From the NCBI GenBank assembly GCA_037974335.1, contig CM075760.1:3388859-3452858 (forward strand): DNA of 64,000 bases, in the 5' to 3' direction. Positions 1 through 11,557 of the stretch are shown here, one piece after another. The notes under the pieces were generated by a model. The model had not been told where the DNA came from. It ran no database searches and worked only from the letters and a program-made list of their open reading frames with translations. Made by a program: the position numbers and the translations under genes. Position 1 is the stretch's first letter. The number at the start of each line of letters is the position of its first letter. This stretch comes from Prionace glauca. Its lineage: Eukaryota; Chordata; Chondrichthyes; Carcharhiniformes; Carcharhinidae.

Positions 1-800
1 TGAGGTGGTCCACTTTGGAAGGAAGAATGGTAGGAAGGACTATTACTTACAGGGCGAAAAACTGCAGCAGGCGACGGTGCAGAGGGACCTCGGGGTCCTT
101 GTGCATGAGTCGCAAAAACCCAGCTTGCAGGTGCAACAGGTGGTCAGGAAGGCGAATGGGATGCTGGCCTTCATAGCGAAGGGGATTGAATATAAAAGTA
201 GGGAGTATACAGCTGCAGCTGTATAGGGCATTGGTGAGGCCGCAGCTGGAGTACTGTGTGCAGTTTTGGACGCCGCACCTGCGCAAAGATATTTTGGCCT
301 TGGAGGGAGTGCAGAGGAGGTTTACTAGGCTGATACCGGAGTTGAGGGGGTTGAGCTATGAGGAGAGGCTGAATGAACTAGGCTTGTACTCGTTGGAGTT
401 TAGAAGAATGAGGGGAGATCTCACTGAGACGTATAAGATGATGAATGGGATGGATAGGATAGAGGTGGAGAGACTCTTCCCGCTCAAAAAAGACAGTAGG
501 ACTAGGGGGCCTCAAGATAAAGGGGGGCGTTTTAGAACGGAGTTGAGTAGGAACTTCTTCACTCAAAGGGTGGTGAATCTCTGGAATTCTCGACCCGTTG
601 AAGTGGTGGAGGCTACCTCGCTAAATATTTTCAAGAAGCGGGTTGATGGGTTTTTGATAAGAGAGGGGATTAAGGGTTATGGGGAGAGGGCCGGAATGTG
701 GAACTGAGCCACGACAGATCAGCCATGATCTTATTGAATGGCGGGGCAGGCTCGAAGGGCCAGATGGCCTACTCCTGCTCCTATTTCTTATGTTCTTATG
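1..800 (+). mobile_element. CR1-clade LINE, 3' part (family C, TTCTTATG tail)
   Basis: This is the 3' portion of a CR1-type non-LTR retrotransposon, entering from beyond the window. Two overlapping frames (5-226 and 186-707) encode the region after the reverse transcriptase core, with family-typical blocks such as [12 protein letters not shown] and [19 protein letters not shown]. One frameshift separates them near 190-226. The element ends in the short direct repeats TTCTTATGTTCTTATG, the CR1 style of 3' end. The same family recurs inverted at 6924, 11927, 18490 and 34782. Confidence 0.88.
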
Positions 801-2295
801 TGTGAGAAATGGCAGAGAAACTAAATGATTACTTTGTGTGTGTTTGTACTAAAGAAGATACAGGAAATCTCCCAGATGTAGAGACCTAAGGGACTGGGGA
901 GAATGTGGAGTTGTAGGAAATTAGTATAAGTAAAAAGTTTGCATTGAAGAAATTAATGGGACGGAAAGCTGAAAAGTGCCTGGGGCCTGATATTCTACAT
1001 CCCAGAGTGTTGAATGTGGTTGCTACAGAGATAGTGGATATATTGATGATCATCTTCCAAAATTCTATAGCTTCTGGTATGTTGCCTGAAGATTGGAAGA
1101 TTTCAAATGTCAGCCCCCTATTTAACAAGGGAGGGAGAGAAAAAACACGGTAACTACATACGTGGTAGCTTCACATCAGTGGTAGGAAAAATGTTGGAAT
1201 CTATCATAAAGAATGTGATAAATTAAGACATCAACAATCATGATCTGATTGGACATAGCTGCTAGCATGGGTTTACAAATAGGAAATCACGTTTGACAAA
1301 AATTTTTAATGGAAGTAATTTTGAATGGATGTAATATATTTGCAAAATAAAAACGTAGGGTAGGAGATGACATATTGTCATGGATTGAGGATCGGTTAAC
1401 AGGCAGAGAAGAGAGTCGGAATAAACGGGTCAATCTCGCATTACAGGCTGTGGCTGGTGGGTTACCACAAAGATCATTACTTGGGCCCCAGCTGTTCAAA
1501 ATGTAATATTTCCAATTTGCGGATGATACAAAGCTAGGTGGGAATGTGTTGTGAAGAAGATGTAAAGTGCCTACAGGAGGGTTTGGACAGACTCAATCAG
1601 TGGGCAAGAAAATGGCAGATAGAATATAATGTGGAGAAATGTGAGGTAACCCATTTTTGGTAGAAGGAACAGATGTGCAGAGTATTTTCTAAATGGGAAG
1701 AAATTAGAAAGTGTGGATGTACAACGGGATCTGGATATCCTTGTCCATAAGTCACTGAAGGCTAACATGCAGGTGCAGCAAGCTATTAGTAAGGCTAATG
1801 GAATGTTAGCCTTTCACACAAGTGAATTTGAGTACCGGAGTGAAGAATTGTTCCTTCAATTGTACAGCAGCTTGGTTAAACTACAGCTGGAGCACTGTGT
1901 GCAGTTTTGGTCCCTTATCTCAGAAAGGATATGATTGCCACAGAGGGAGGGCAACACACATTTGTGGGGGGGAGGTGGGTAGGTAAGATATTTCCCTGGT
2001 TGAGGTGTCTGGAACCAGGGGACACATTTTCAAAATAAGAGAAACTAACTTGGGACAGAGATGAGGAGAAATTTCTTCATACAGAGGGTTATGAACCTTT
2101 GCAATTCTCTACCTCCGAGGGTTGTGGAAGCTCAGTCATTGAGTATATTCAAAGAAGAGATTGATAGATTTCTGATCAACATGAAGAGTTATGGGGATTG
2201 TGTCTGTAAAGGCATTGACATTCTTTAATCAGCCATGATATTGTTAAATGGTGCAGCAGGCTTGATGGGCTGAATGGCCTTTTCCTGACTTCAAA
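801..2295 (+). mobile_element. Old, decayed CR1-like LINE (family D)
   Basis: Broken frames still read as reverse transcriptase. Residues around 944-1153 include KCLGPDILHPRVLN and LPEDWKISNVSPLF (N-terminal RT blocks). Near 1515 the catalytic box survives as FADDTKLGG in a local frame, and 1713-1934 resembles the post-RT domain (VQRDLDILVHKSLKA, LEHCVQFW). Stops and frameshifts are many, so it is much older than the family C copy abutting it. The 3' end lies near the GGGCTGAATGGCC block at about 2270. Confidence 0.75.
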
Positions 2296-2478
2296 CCAGT
2301 TGGCAGGTTCCCTTCCTTGAGGATATCAGTTATATTCACAACAACCTAGCAGCTTTCATACTCACACTTTCTTAATGCCAGTACCACAAATGATCAGATT
2401 CATTCAGCTCAATTTCACATCCTGTTTTTATGGATTCTCTCTCACTCCTTTTTTTTCTGTTTTAAATCAATTTTGCAG
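2296..2478 (+). other. Upstream intron-like flank of zinc-finger unit 1
   Basis: No gene. The stretch matches the DNA just 5' of the last exon of the other zinc-finger units (about 10260-10496, 16990-17120, 23030-23183). It includes the shared block around 2395-2430 (CATTCAGCTCAATTTCACA) and a polypyrimidine tract ending in TTTTGCAG at 2478, so it is a paralogous intron 3' end. Confidence 0.6.
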
Positions 2479-3013
2479 GATATCAGAAGGGGAGGATCTG
2501 CAGTCAGGAAACTCAGACCTCTCATCACCTCAGGATCTGCTGGGGTTTCTCAATTTATTATAACCTGAGTATCACTGGAATTTGAACTTGGATTGAAAAA
2601 GCACCATTCACAGTGGGGAGAAACTGTGCACATTCTGTGTATTCAGCAAATCATCTCTGTTGAGAAACAGCACAGTTGCACTGTGGGTGAACTGGAAATG
2701 TGGACAACACGTGAAAGGATTCAGTTTCCCATCCCAGCTGGAAATACATTGGATCAGTCGCACTGGAGAGAGGCCATTCAACTGTTCCGAGTGTGTGAAG
2801 GGATTCACTCAGTTATCCACACCTGTGACAATCTGCGAGTTCACACTAGGGAGAGACCATTCTCTGACTGTGTATCAAAAGAATTTGCTGTTTCATTCAG
2901 CCGACTGAAACACCAGTGAATTCACACTGGAGAGAGACTGTTCACCCTCACTGTGTGAAAAGGGACTGACTGAGCCATCCCACCTGCTGAAACACCAACA
3001 AGTTCACAAGTTA
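2479..3013 (+). pseudogene. C2H2 zinc-finger pseudogene, last exon (unit 1)
   Basis: The stretch has the exon layout of the intact genes at 10497 and 17121: acceptor TTTTGCAG, then the conserved GATATCAGAAGGGGAGGAT lead-in, then finger-like coding sequence. Fragments of fingers and linkers remain (TGERPFNCSECVKGFTQLS, with HTRERPF in another frame), but frames shift repeatedly and no finger run longer than one or two modules is readable. The final VHK-type ending (CAACAAGTTCACAAG near 2996-3010) is still visible. It is non-coding now and a paralogue of the relic at 23184. Confidence 0.8.
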
Positions 3014-3394
3014 CTGAATGTCGATAGTTTCCAAATCACTAACTTTAGCGTGACAGCCATTTTTCAATCTGAATCAACGTTACTCAGTATTGTAAAGTAA
3101 CATGGTCAAAAGTCACTTTGAGTTGATCCAGAAACAATTTAAAAACTAATTATTGTATTATCAGAAACTAGTCAAGTTGGTCAAATAAAGAGCTTTAATT
3201 GTGAGACAAGTAAAGGAGTAATTATTTAATCAATAGGTTTATAAATAAGTTTGGTAATATAGCATGCAACACAAAATCTGTAATGTTTTATATTCTATAA
3301 TTACACATATTTAAAGTGTAAAATGATGTCTTTCCAGCCAGTCTTATGATACAGTGGAGCTCTGGAACCTTTATGGCCTTGACAAGCTATATTC
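3014..3394 (+). other. 3' flank of zinc-finger unit 1, duplicated at 23727
   Basis: No coding sequence. It aligns by eye with 23727-24093 and 24531-24575: shared blocks include GTCGATAGTTTCCAAATCAC and GTCAAATAAAGA, and the stretch GGAGCTCTGGAACCTTTATG precedes the SINE here. It is the 3' part of a duplicated unit. Confidence 0.6.
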
Positions 3395-3728
3395 TACGGG
3401 TAGCGCAGTGGTTCGCACTACTACTTCACAGCTCCAGGGACCTGGTTCGATTCCCAGCTTGGGTCGCTGTCTGTGTGGAGTTTGCACATTCTCCTCATGT
3501 CTGCGTGGGTTTCCTCCGGATGCTCCGGTTTCCTCCCACAGTCCAAAGACGTGTGGGTTAGGTTGACTGACCCTGCTTAAATTGCCCCTTAGTGTCCTGA
3601 GATGTGTCGGTTAGAGGGATTAGTGGGTAAAATTTGTAGGAATATGGGGCAGGGCCTGAATGGGATTGTGGTCAGTGCAGACTCGATGGGCCAAATGGCC
3701 TCTCTCTACTGTAGGGTTTCTATGATTC
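3395..3728 (+). mobile_element. tRNA-derived SINE (elasmobranch HE1-like), near complete
   Basis: The head carries Pol III box-like sequence: an A-box-like TAGCGCAGTGGTTCGCAC and a B-box GGTTCGATTCC. The body follows (GTGTGGAGTTTGCACATTCT, then GGTTTCCTCCCACAGTCC) and the tail reads GATGGGCCAAATGGCC...TCTATGATTC. Homologous copies lie at 14982 and 51530 (+) and several are inverted. The paralogous site at about 24575 lacks it, so it inserted after the unit duplication. Confidence 0.85.
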
Positions 3729-4601
3729 AGTTGTATCATGATTAAACCTTTTGTTTGAGCTGTCTGATCTTACAGTAAGGCTCTGTTTTAAAACATCAGG
3801 AGATGCTAGCAGGTGTCAGGAGACAATTATAAATCAGCAGGTAGTCATATTAGCCAATTATTGTTCAACGCTTAAACTCTGTGTCTTACTTTGAGTTAGG
3901 CCGAGAGACAGCATTGATTCAAGGTTCAGACATGTCATTCACCAAAGCCAAGGGGTTAGTTCTTATCTCTCACCAGCCAGATTATATTCCCAACAACCTG
4001 GCAAAGGATTGTTTAATTCACAAGGTTTTGTGGAGCTTGTTTTTGTGAATGTGTTTTCCTCATTTTGAGATGATAACTTTACCCTTTCGGCCTGATGTAC
4101 TGAGGGAGTTGTAAGAAGTCTGTTCAATTGTTGAAGTTAACTTTCATTCTCCTACTGTTAATTACTATTAATTAACACTACTTTTGATCTTACTGACTTG
4201 TTACCTTTCTACATTGAATGGTTTAATGCATCTTTTGAATTCACCAACGAAAGCATTCATTCGTGCTGGATGGTTAAGTCTTGTCAAATCTGAATTGATT
4301 TACAATTGTGGATTTATTACAAACAAAGTGCCAACTGTGGCAGAGACTAGTCTCTGTAACAGGTTATAAAGTGAGGTGTGGTGGATTGTGTATCAACTGG
4401 GAAAAAAATGAAGGTATTCGTGATCAGAATAACCATCTAAATATCCCATGTGAAATATATTTCTTCAACATGTACATTTATTTCAATTTGTGTAAGAATC
4501 TCAACTGCAATTCTTCCCATCATTGGGTCAGAGAAACTCTACTAATTTTCACACACTGTGCAGAAACTCCTGCTCCTATTTCAATACTAATGCTCTTAAT
4601 G
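3729..4601. other. No gene seen; paralogous flank of zinc-finger units
   Basis: The stretch is AT-rich. Parts match 24576-25130 and 13320-13440 (for example the GTGAGAAGTCTGTTCAATTG block at about 4109-4130), so this is duplicated unit DNA, not a gene. Confidence 0.5.
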
Positions 4602-5636
4602 CTCTTTTTCGGAATGGAGGTCAGTCACCAGTGGGGTGCCCCAGGGATCTGTTCTGGGACCCTTGTTGTTTGTCATTTTCATAAATGACCTGGATGAGGA
4701 AGTGGAGGGATGGGTTAGCAAGTTCGCTGATGACACGAAGGTCGGCGGTGTTGTGGATGGTCTGGAAGGATGTCAAAAGTTGCAGCAGGACATAGATAGG
4801 ATGCAGGAATGGGCGGAGAAGTGGCAGATGGACTTCAACGCGGATAAATGTGTAGTAGTCCATTTCGGCAGAACCAACGGGATGAACGAGTACACTATTA
4901 AGGGCAGGGGTCTTAGTAGCGTTGAAGAGCAGAAGGATCTCGGGGTCCGGGTTCACAGGACTCTTAAATCGGCCTCGCAGGTGGAGGAGGTGGTCAAGAA
5001 GGCGTATGGTGTACTGGCCTTCATTAATCGAGGGATTGAGTTTAGGAGTCGGGAGGTAATGCTGCAACTTTACAGGACCCTCGTCAGGCCTCATTTGGAG
5101 TACTGTGCGCAGTTCTGGTCGCCTCACTATAGGAAAGACGTAGAAGCTATTGAAAGGGTGCAGAGGAGATTTACAAGGATGTTGCCTGGACTGGGAGGCA
5201 TGCCTTATGAAGATAGGTTGAGGGAGCTGGGACTCTTTTCCCTGGAGAGGCGAAGGTTGAGAGGCGACCTGATAGAAGTTTATAAAATGTTGAGAGGAAT
5301 AGATAGGGTGGACTCTCAGAGGCTATTTCCCCGGGTTGAAATGGTCGCTACGAGAGGACACAGATTTAAGGTGCGGGGAGGGAAGTACAGAGGTGATGTT
5401 AGGGGTAAGTTTTTCACTCAGAGGGTAGTGAGTGATTGGAATCGGCTGCCATCGTCGGTGGTGGAGGCGAACTCGCTGGGGTCTTTTAAAAGACTTCTGG
5501 ATGAGTATATGGGGTTTAATGGGATTGGGGGTTATAGATAGGTCTATAGATTGGTGGGGTTGATGCGATCGGCGCAACTCGAGGGCCGAAGGGCCTGTTT
5601 GTGCTGTAATGTTCTATGTTCTATGTTCTATGTTCT
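4602..5636 (+). mobile_element. CR1-clade LINE, 5'-truncated (family A)
   Basis: An uninterrupted 301-residue frame (4636-5541) starts inside the reverse transcriptase: [18 protein letters not shown], then the catalytic [10 protein letters not shown], then the CR1 post-RT domain ([39 protein letters not shown]). The element is 5'-truncated before the RT N-terminus. The 3' UTR ends in TGTTCTATG repeats at 5609-5634. The open frame suggests a young insertion. It shares high identity with 29035-30356, 26378-27146, 45287-46057 and 56600-57146. Confidence 0.93.
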
Positions 5637-5639
5637 TAA

Positions 5640-5894
5640 CTCAGAGTTTGCAAAAGTGAATTGGACAATTTCTTGAAAAGCAGAAATCTCAAGATTATTT
5701 AGAAACAGAAGGAAATTATTATGAATCAGCCAGGTCTTTGATAAAAGCTGGCATTGGTGCCATGGGTCGAATGGCCTCCAGCTGAACTGTGTCATTTTAC
5801 AGAATCAAATCATTGAATTGTTACAGTGCAGAAAGGCCATTTGGCCCATCATGTCCGCACCAACTCTCCGAATAAGTGTCTTCTCGTGGTCCTT
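5640..5894. repeat. Fragments of LINE/SINE 3' ends
   Basis: GGTGCCATGGGTCGAATGGCC (5757 onward) looks like a + strand CR1/SINE tail, and GTGCAGAAAGGCCATTTGGC (5826 onward) like an inverted one. No coding potential. Confidence 0.45.
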
Positions 5895-6665
5895 CCCTCG
5901 GCCCTAAGCCAGTAACCTCACACAACCCCTCCCCACTCCCGATCTCTTCCCTTCTTCCCATTGATTCTCTCCCACTCCACTGACCTCATCTCGCAGCCCC
6001 CCACCCACTCCCTGCGGTCTCTCTATCTCCCGGCCCACCCCTTCAGGTCTCTCCCAACACCCCCCCTTCCCCCCCACCCTCCCCCGAGTCTCTCTCTGCC
6101 CCCTCTCCCCCAGGTCTCTATCCCTGCACCTATCTTGCCCCCCCGCTGCCTCCCTCTGCTGGCCCCACCACCCCCTCCACCCCCCGCTGCAACCCCTTCC
6201 TCTGCCACTTTGCCTATTGCCCCTCCCTGCACCCCTTCCCTGTGCCCTCTCACCTTGCCCCTTCCTCCGCTCCCCTCCCCGACCTCTCCCGCTCTCTCCC
6301 TCCATCCTCTTCCTCTCCCCTCCCCATCGCCCTATCCATTCTCCACCCCCTCCCTCTGCCACCCCTCCCCTCCTTCCACCCCGTCCCTTAGTCCCCACTC
6401 CCTCTTTTCCCTTTCCCGTCTCTCCCTCCCTATTTTTCCCTCCACAGCCCCCATTTCCCCATCTCTCCTTCCTCCTCCCACTTCCCTGTTTCCCAGTCTC
6501 CCCCTCCCCGCTTTCCTCGTCTCCCCCTCCCCGCTTTCCTCGTCTCCCCCTCCCCGCTTTCCTCGTCTCCCCCTCCCCGCTTTCCTCGTCTCCAACCCCC
6601 CCACCCCCCTACCCCCCACCCCCCTACCCCCCACCCCCCTAGCCCCCTACCCCCCTAAACCTCTG
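5895..6665. repeat. C-rich/polypyrimidine low-complexity tract with a 23-bp tandem repeat
   Basis: About 770 bp are almost pure pyrimidine on the + strand. A 23-bp unit beginning TCTCCCCCTCCCCGC is repeated four times without visible change at 6497-6588. After it comes a CCCCCCACCCCCCTAC-type run to about 6655. The long frames through it (for example 5961-6683 + and 5904-6398 -) are low-complexity artefacts. Confidence 0.9.
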
Positions 6666-6923
6666 CAGCATTTACCCATGTGATTCTGTCACAGGCAACA
6701 TCATTTCACTGGATGTATTCATTTTAGATCAGTACAGCTGATGGCAAAATTTCTGAAACAGCTGTTCGTAAACAAAAGCTCAAAACAACTTTCTCCCACT
6801 GCAAAACTGATCTTTTCAATATATGCACTCTGTTTCTGTATTATAAAATAGTTTGAGAAGAACTGGTGAAAGTGCAAGAAAGCTTTACTGACATGATGTT
6901 AGAACTGGAAACCTACGTCAATC
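6666..6923. other. No gene seen
   Basis: AT-rich spacer between the C-rich tract and an inverted CR1; nothing recognised. Confidence 0.4.
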
Positions 6924-7590
6924 ATAAGAACATAAGAAATAGGAGCAGGAGTAGGCCAACCAGCCCTTCGAGCCTGCCCCGCCATTCAATAAGATCATGG
7001 CTGATCTGAAGTGGCTCAGTTCCACTTTCCCGCTTTCTCCCCATAACGTTTAATCCCCTTGCCTACCAAAAACCTATCTACCTGTGTCTTAAATATATTT
7101 AGCGAGGAAGCCTTAACCACTTCAACAGGCAGAGAATTCCAGAGATTCACTACCCATTGAGTAAAGAAGTTCCTCAACTCTGTTCTAAACTGCGCGCCCC
7201 CCCCCTTATCTTCCCCCTCTAGTTCTGAGCGGGAAGAACCTCTCCACCTCTACCCTATCCATCCCTTTCATCATCTTATACATCTCAATGATATCTCCCC
7301 TCATCCTTCTAAACTCTAATGAGTACAAGCCCAGTTTATTCAGCTTCTCCTCATAGCTCAATCCCCTCAATTCAGGTATCAGCCTAGTGAAGTTCCTCAG
7401 CCTAGTGAAGTTCCTTTTGGCCCTCCAAGGCCAAAATATCCTTGCGCAGGTGTGACGACCAAAACTGCACACAGTACTCCAGCTGCAGCCTCACCAGTGC
7501 CCTGTACAGTATTCAATCCCCCTCGCTATGAAGGCCAGCATCCCATTTGCCTTCCTGACCACCTGCTGCACCTGTAGGCTGGGTTTCAAC
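6924..7590 (-). mobile_element. CR1-clade LINE 3' fragment (family C)
   Basis: An inverted copy. Its 3' end (CATAAGAACATAAGAAATAG at 6925) and the encoded [17 protein letters not shown]-type block (with a short internal duplication of CCTAGTGAAGTTCCT near 7383-7412) identify it. It is 5'-truncated at about 7590. Confidence 0.85.
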
Positions 7591-8690
7591 AGCCTACAGC
7601 TACAGCCTACAGCTTACAATCTACAGCCAACAGCCTACAATCAACAAATACTGAACAGATAAGTAAAGCTTTCTGTATAAAAGAGAACAAGCGGTGACCT
7701 GATTGAAGTCTTACTATTACAGAAATGGTTGTAGCATATTTCCACCTGCAAATAGCTAAGAATAAATATAAACTTGGGTAAAGCAATATAATAAACAATA
7801 ATAAATATTAACATCAATTGTTCAATTTAACCAGAGATAAATACATAAAACACTGAAATTCTCTATATATCTGGGACTTATTGTGGATTGAGAACCAAAG
7901 TTAATTTTTAAGATTTGTGCACTGATTCAGTCCTGGTAAGGAGTCACAAAGCTGAGATCAAACGTATGCTGATTCCTCTGCCTATACTTCACCAGGTCGA
8001 GCGTTCTGTTTTTTATTTCATGTTCTGACACACATTCTTCTTTGGATGAGAATGTAGAACTGATTACCAGTAGGATTAGTGAGCCAAGTCTGAGCTGGAA
8101 ACTCACCAGGTGAAATCACAATGAAAAGATCAATAACCAGCTGAATGTGGAAATGCATTCACTCGATCACCTGATTTGCTTGTCACAGCAGCAGTCCCAC
8201 CTGACAGAGAAAATTCAGATACTTCATTTATTCAAAGGGATTTACTAAATTTGACCACAAATTAACAAACTAGCTATTAAATATTTAAAGCATTAAATCC
8301 ACAAAAAGCACATGTGGAGTTTACATGTTTGATGCTGCCAGACCTGCTGAGTCTTTCCAACATTTATTTTTCTGATTTATCTGTTCAAAATTATGACTCG
8401 AAAAATCACTGATTCACCCTGCTTGCCACGACTCCAGTGAATTTACATCTAATTGCAGTATTTTGTCCTGTTATTGACTACACACAGGATGAGAATATGG
8501 TGGAGGCCTGCGCATTTTGATTGTTGTATCAACTTTGATTGTTATATGAAGAAGAGTCATCTAGATTCAAAATGTTAACTTTTTTTTATTCCCTACTGAT
8601 GCTGCCACAGCTCCTCAGATTTTCAAGTATTTTGTCTTTTAATGTCAGATTTCCAGCATCTGTTAAGCTTTCCTCTAATTTTTAACTTCA
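7591..8690. other. No gene; repeat tail near 8540-8690
   Basis: Near 7590-7635 there is a short tandem CAGCCTACAG array. The block at 8540-8690 (AAAATGTTAACT..., then GATGCTGCCACAGCTCCTCAG, then GATTTCCAGCATC) resembles the dispersed repeat tail also present at 38690-38770. Nothing else recognised. Confidence 0.4.
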
Positions 8691-8759
8691 TATCTTGACA
8701 CTACGGTTCCAATCCGCATTGGGTCGCAAGACATAAGATGATGGCGACAACATCGTCTC

Positions 8760-9160
8760 CTAATGGCGGGTCTCTCACCCAGCATTCACAGCGGTTGGGA
8801 AAGCGCCCTATCTGCACCGCGCAATCCTTGCACATGCGCACTGTGGAGAGACAGAGAGCGAGAGAAGGCGCCTTGCGGTCTTTTCCCTGAGCGTGCGCAG
8901 TGCAGCTCTGGGTTGGCGAGGTCGCGGAGAGCGAGTGAGAAAATGGCGACTGGAGCAGAATGAGAGAGTTAGTTGGTTGAAGGGGTGGGGAAGGAATGGA
9001 GCCGGCGGGGTCGGGGGGCTTCATGCACACTCGGTGCAAGGTTCAGGTCCGGAATCAGAAACTCGCGGCCCCGCGTTTGCAGCGAACAGACCGGCAATGG
9101 CCCGGGGGCTGTGCAGCAGCGCGCATGCGCGCTCCTCCTGTTCCAGGAGCAATGTTGTGA
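8760..9160 (+). promoter_or_regulatory. GC-rich promoter / first-exon region of ZNF-A
   Basis: Base composition changes abruptly to GC- and CpG-rich. NRF1-like sites occur: CACATGCGCA (8831), GCGTGCGCAG (8891) and the full palindrome GCGCATGCGC (9121). The analogous GC-rich block with the same palindrome precedes ZNF-B (13730-14060), and both end in a shared context (GCTCCTCCTGTTCCAGG here, CGTCCTGCTCCAGG there). No TATA box is evident. The first exon must lie here, but its donor cannot be fixed. Confidence 0.6.
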
Positions 9161-9284
9161 TTGTCTACCCTGCACTCACACTGATGGCTTTTGGACACCA
9201 AACTCCAAACCAAGAGAGATGTTTGTCTCTTCTCAATTTCTACCCTGGTCTAACGGCGCTGCATTTTTATTTCTTTTTTTGCAG

Positions 9285-9367
9285 GATATCAGAATCAGGA
9301 TTTGAAGCTGAGACCACACATCAGATCCAAACCTGACAAAAGTCACTCGATTCATCAGAACCTGAAG
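9285..9367 (+). other. ZNF-A 5'UTR exon 2
   Basis: The 83-nt block is bounded by a strong acceptor (TTTCTTTTTTTGCAG, ending 9284) and a consensus donor GTAAGT at 9368. It is homologous to 14828-14917 in ZNF-B, including CATCAGAACC just before the donor. The intact coding exon begins with its own ATG after an in-frame stop, so this exon is inferred to be non-coding. Confidence 0.6.
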
Positions 9368-10496
9368 GTAAGTGTACCTGAAGAAAAAAATAGTGAGAAA
9401 CTTTGTGTGACTGGAAATAGGGAAAAGGGGTTCAAAAAGAAGGATGAAAGATTTTTCAGTGGAGTTGTTGCTTACTTTGGAGCTTGAGTAGGTCAGTGTG
9501 GACAGAGTAACGGGTGAGTGAATGGGACGCCGTGCAGAGGACGGCTTATATAAGCTCAAATTGATCACAAGTTGAATGTGGGAAGCCAGCTGATCAAGTC
9601 TAGAGGAAAGAAAGTAATGAATGAAAGTTTGAGAAACATCCTGTCATGGATTTTATTGACTGAATCTGTTACTGATCAAAATTAAGGAGTTTCATCCCAA
9701 ACAGCACTGTTTTTTTCCCTACACTGCAAAGACCACAAAAGTTGAAGAAAGCAGCTAATGAGCTCCTCCTTGATGGGCAAAACTCAGGCGCTAACACCCA
9801 CATGGTCTAAATTTATTAAAAATAAATACTTTGCTGTGCTCCTAAACAGCCTAGTTCAGACGCAGAGTTACCAGGGGGAGGAATGGTATCAGTGTACATG
9901 GGATGAGGACTGAAGACACCATCTTCAATCTCTCCACTAATTCAGTGGAGGAAATTTCTGTTTATCCAGCACTGGTGGTCAATCCAGTTGGAACAATATG
10001 TGATTTGGGAATGAGGTTGTTCACGTTTACAAATGACTCTGGTCCTTCTAGATTGTGGAGGTAGATGGTTTGGAAGATTCTCTCTAGATGTCTTTCTTCC
10101 AGGCCTCCACGCCACCACCATCCTCCCCAAACCCACTGGTCACATTGAAGACCAAGTCTTTTCAACTGAGATCAGTTGGCAGATTCCTTTCCCTGAAGGG
10201 ATTGGCGAAACAATTGGGTTTTTACAACAGTGCTCGTGGTCACCTTTTCCTAGTGCTAACTCCTCAAATATCAGGTTCATTCAGCTCAATTTCACAACCT
10301 GTTGTCGTGTTTTTGGAATGATAGGTGTATTCATTCTCACATGGGTCAGTATTCATTTGCTTGTACTAGGTGTGGAATTACATATCTAGTCAAGTAAGGA
10401 ACCATTGCTCATTTAATGAGCCATTTACAATTTCATTGTTGTGTTTCTGTGTGTTCATTCCGACCCCATGTTTTCTGTTTTACATCAATTTCACAG
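9368..10496 (+). other. ZNF-A intron (inferred)
   Basis: No gene. It contains unit-shared blocks (GAGGAAATTTCTGT at about 9950; TTCATTCAGCTCAATTTCAC at about 10274) repeated at the same place in ZNF-B (16620, 17036) and, for the second block, in the relics. Confidence 0.5.
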
Positions 10497-11557
10497 GGAA
10501 ATGGAACAGGAGGATTTTCAGTCAGGAAACTGAAATCAAACATCACATCAGGATCTGACAATTTCACCATTTATCGCAATCTGAATGTCATAATATTCTG
10601 AACATGGAAGGAAAAAACACCATTCACAGTGGCGAAACATCAGACACGTGTTCTTTGTGTGTACAAGGCTTCAGCCAGTCATCTGATCTGTCAGAACATA
10701 AATGCAGCCATAATGAGGGGAAGCCCTGGAAATGTGACGATTGCGGGATGTTATACAATTGCTCATCAGTGCTGGAAATTCATCAACGTTGTCATGCTGG
10801 AGAGCGATCATTCAATTGCCTGCAGTGTGGGAAGGGATTCACAAGGTCATGTGACCTTATGAGACATCAGCGAGTTCACACTGGGGAGAAACCTTTTCTC
10901 TGCTCTGAGTGTGGAAAGGGATTCAGTCAGTCATCAGACCTGCTGACACACCAACGCGTTCACACTGGAGAGAGGCCATTCAGCTGCTCCCAGTGTGGGA
11001 AGAGATTCAATCAATCGTGTGACTTGCTGAGACACCAGCGAGTTCACACCGGGGAGAGACCATTCACCTGCTCTGAGTGTGGAAAGCGATTCACTCAGTC
11101 ATCGGATCTGCGGACACACCAGAAAGGTCACACAGGGGAGAGACCGTTCACCTGCTGTGAGTGCGGGAAAGGATTCACTCGGCCATCTGACCTGAGGGCA
11201 CACCAGCGAGTTCACACTGGAGAGAGACCGTTCAGCTGCTCCCTGTGTGGGAAGGGATTCACTCAGTCATGTGACTTGCTTAGACACCAACGAGTTCACA
11301 CTGGGAAGAGACCATTTCTCTGCTCCGAGTGCGGGAAGAGATTCACTCAGTCCTCAGATCTTCTGACACACCAACGAGTTCACACCGGGGAGAGACCATT
11401 CATCTGCTCGCAGTGTGGGATGGGATGCACTACCTCATCCAATTTGCGGACACACCAGCGAGTTCACACTGGGGAGAGACCATTCATCTGCTCACAGTGT
11501 GGGATGGGATGCACCACCTCATCCAACTTGCGCACACATCAGCAAGTTCACAAGTAA
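10497..11557 (+). CDS. ZNF-A: C2H2 zinc-finger protein, 11 fingers (coding 10604-11557)
   Basis: Predicted nuclear DNA-binding protein of 317 residues, all in one exon. The exon opens after acceptor TTTCACAG (10496). An in-frame TGA lies just before ATG 10604 ([11 protein letters not shown]), so that start is chosen and the upstream exons are UTR. Eleven C-X2-C...H-X3-H modules follow with TGERPF-type linkers. Finger 1 has the variant ending HKCSH, finger 2 the ending HQRCH after a HNEGKPWKC linker. Fingers 10 and 11 are near-identical and carry Cys where the core Phe normally sits (CGMGCTTSS). No KRAB, SCAN or BTB domain is present. DNA target unknown. ZNF-B and three relics are tandem paralogues. 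A possible poly(A) signal AATAAA lies at 12965. Family assignment is secure, function is not. Confidence 0.93.

Noticed and set aside
5904-6683. Long frames on both strands of 5904-6683
   Set aside because: They follow from the C-rich low-complexity tract, with no domain.
8893-9336. Coding start of ZNF-A in the first exon
   Set aside because: The frame crosses the inferred intron and does not join the finger frame; an in-frame stop lies before ATG 10604.
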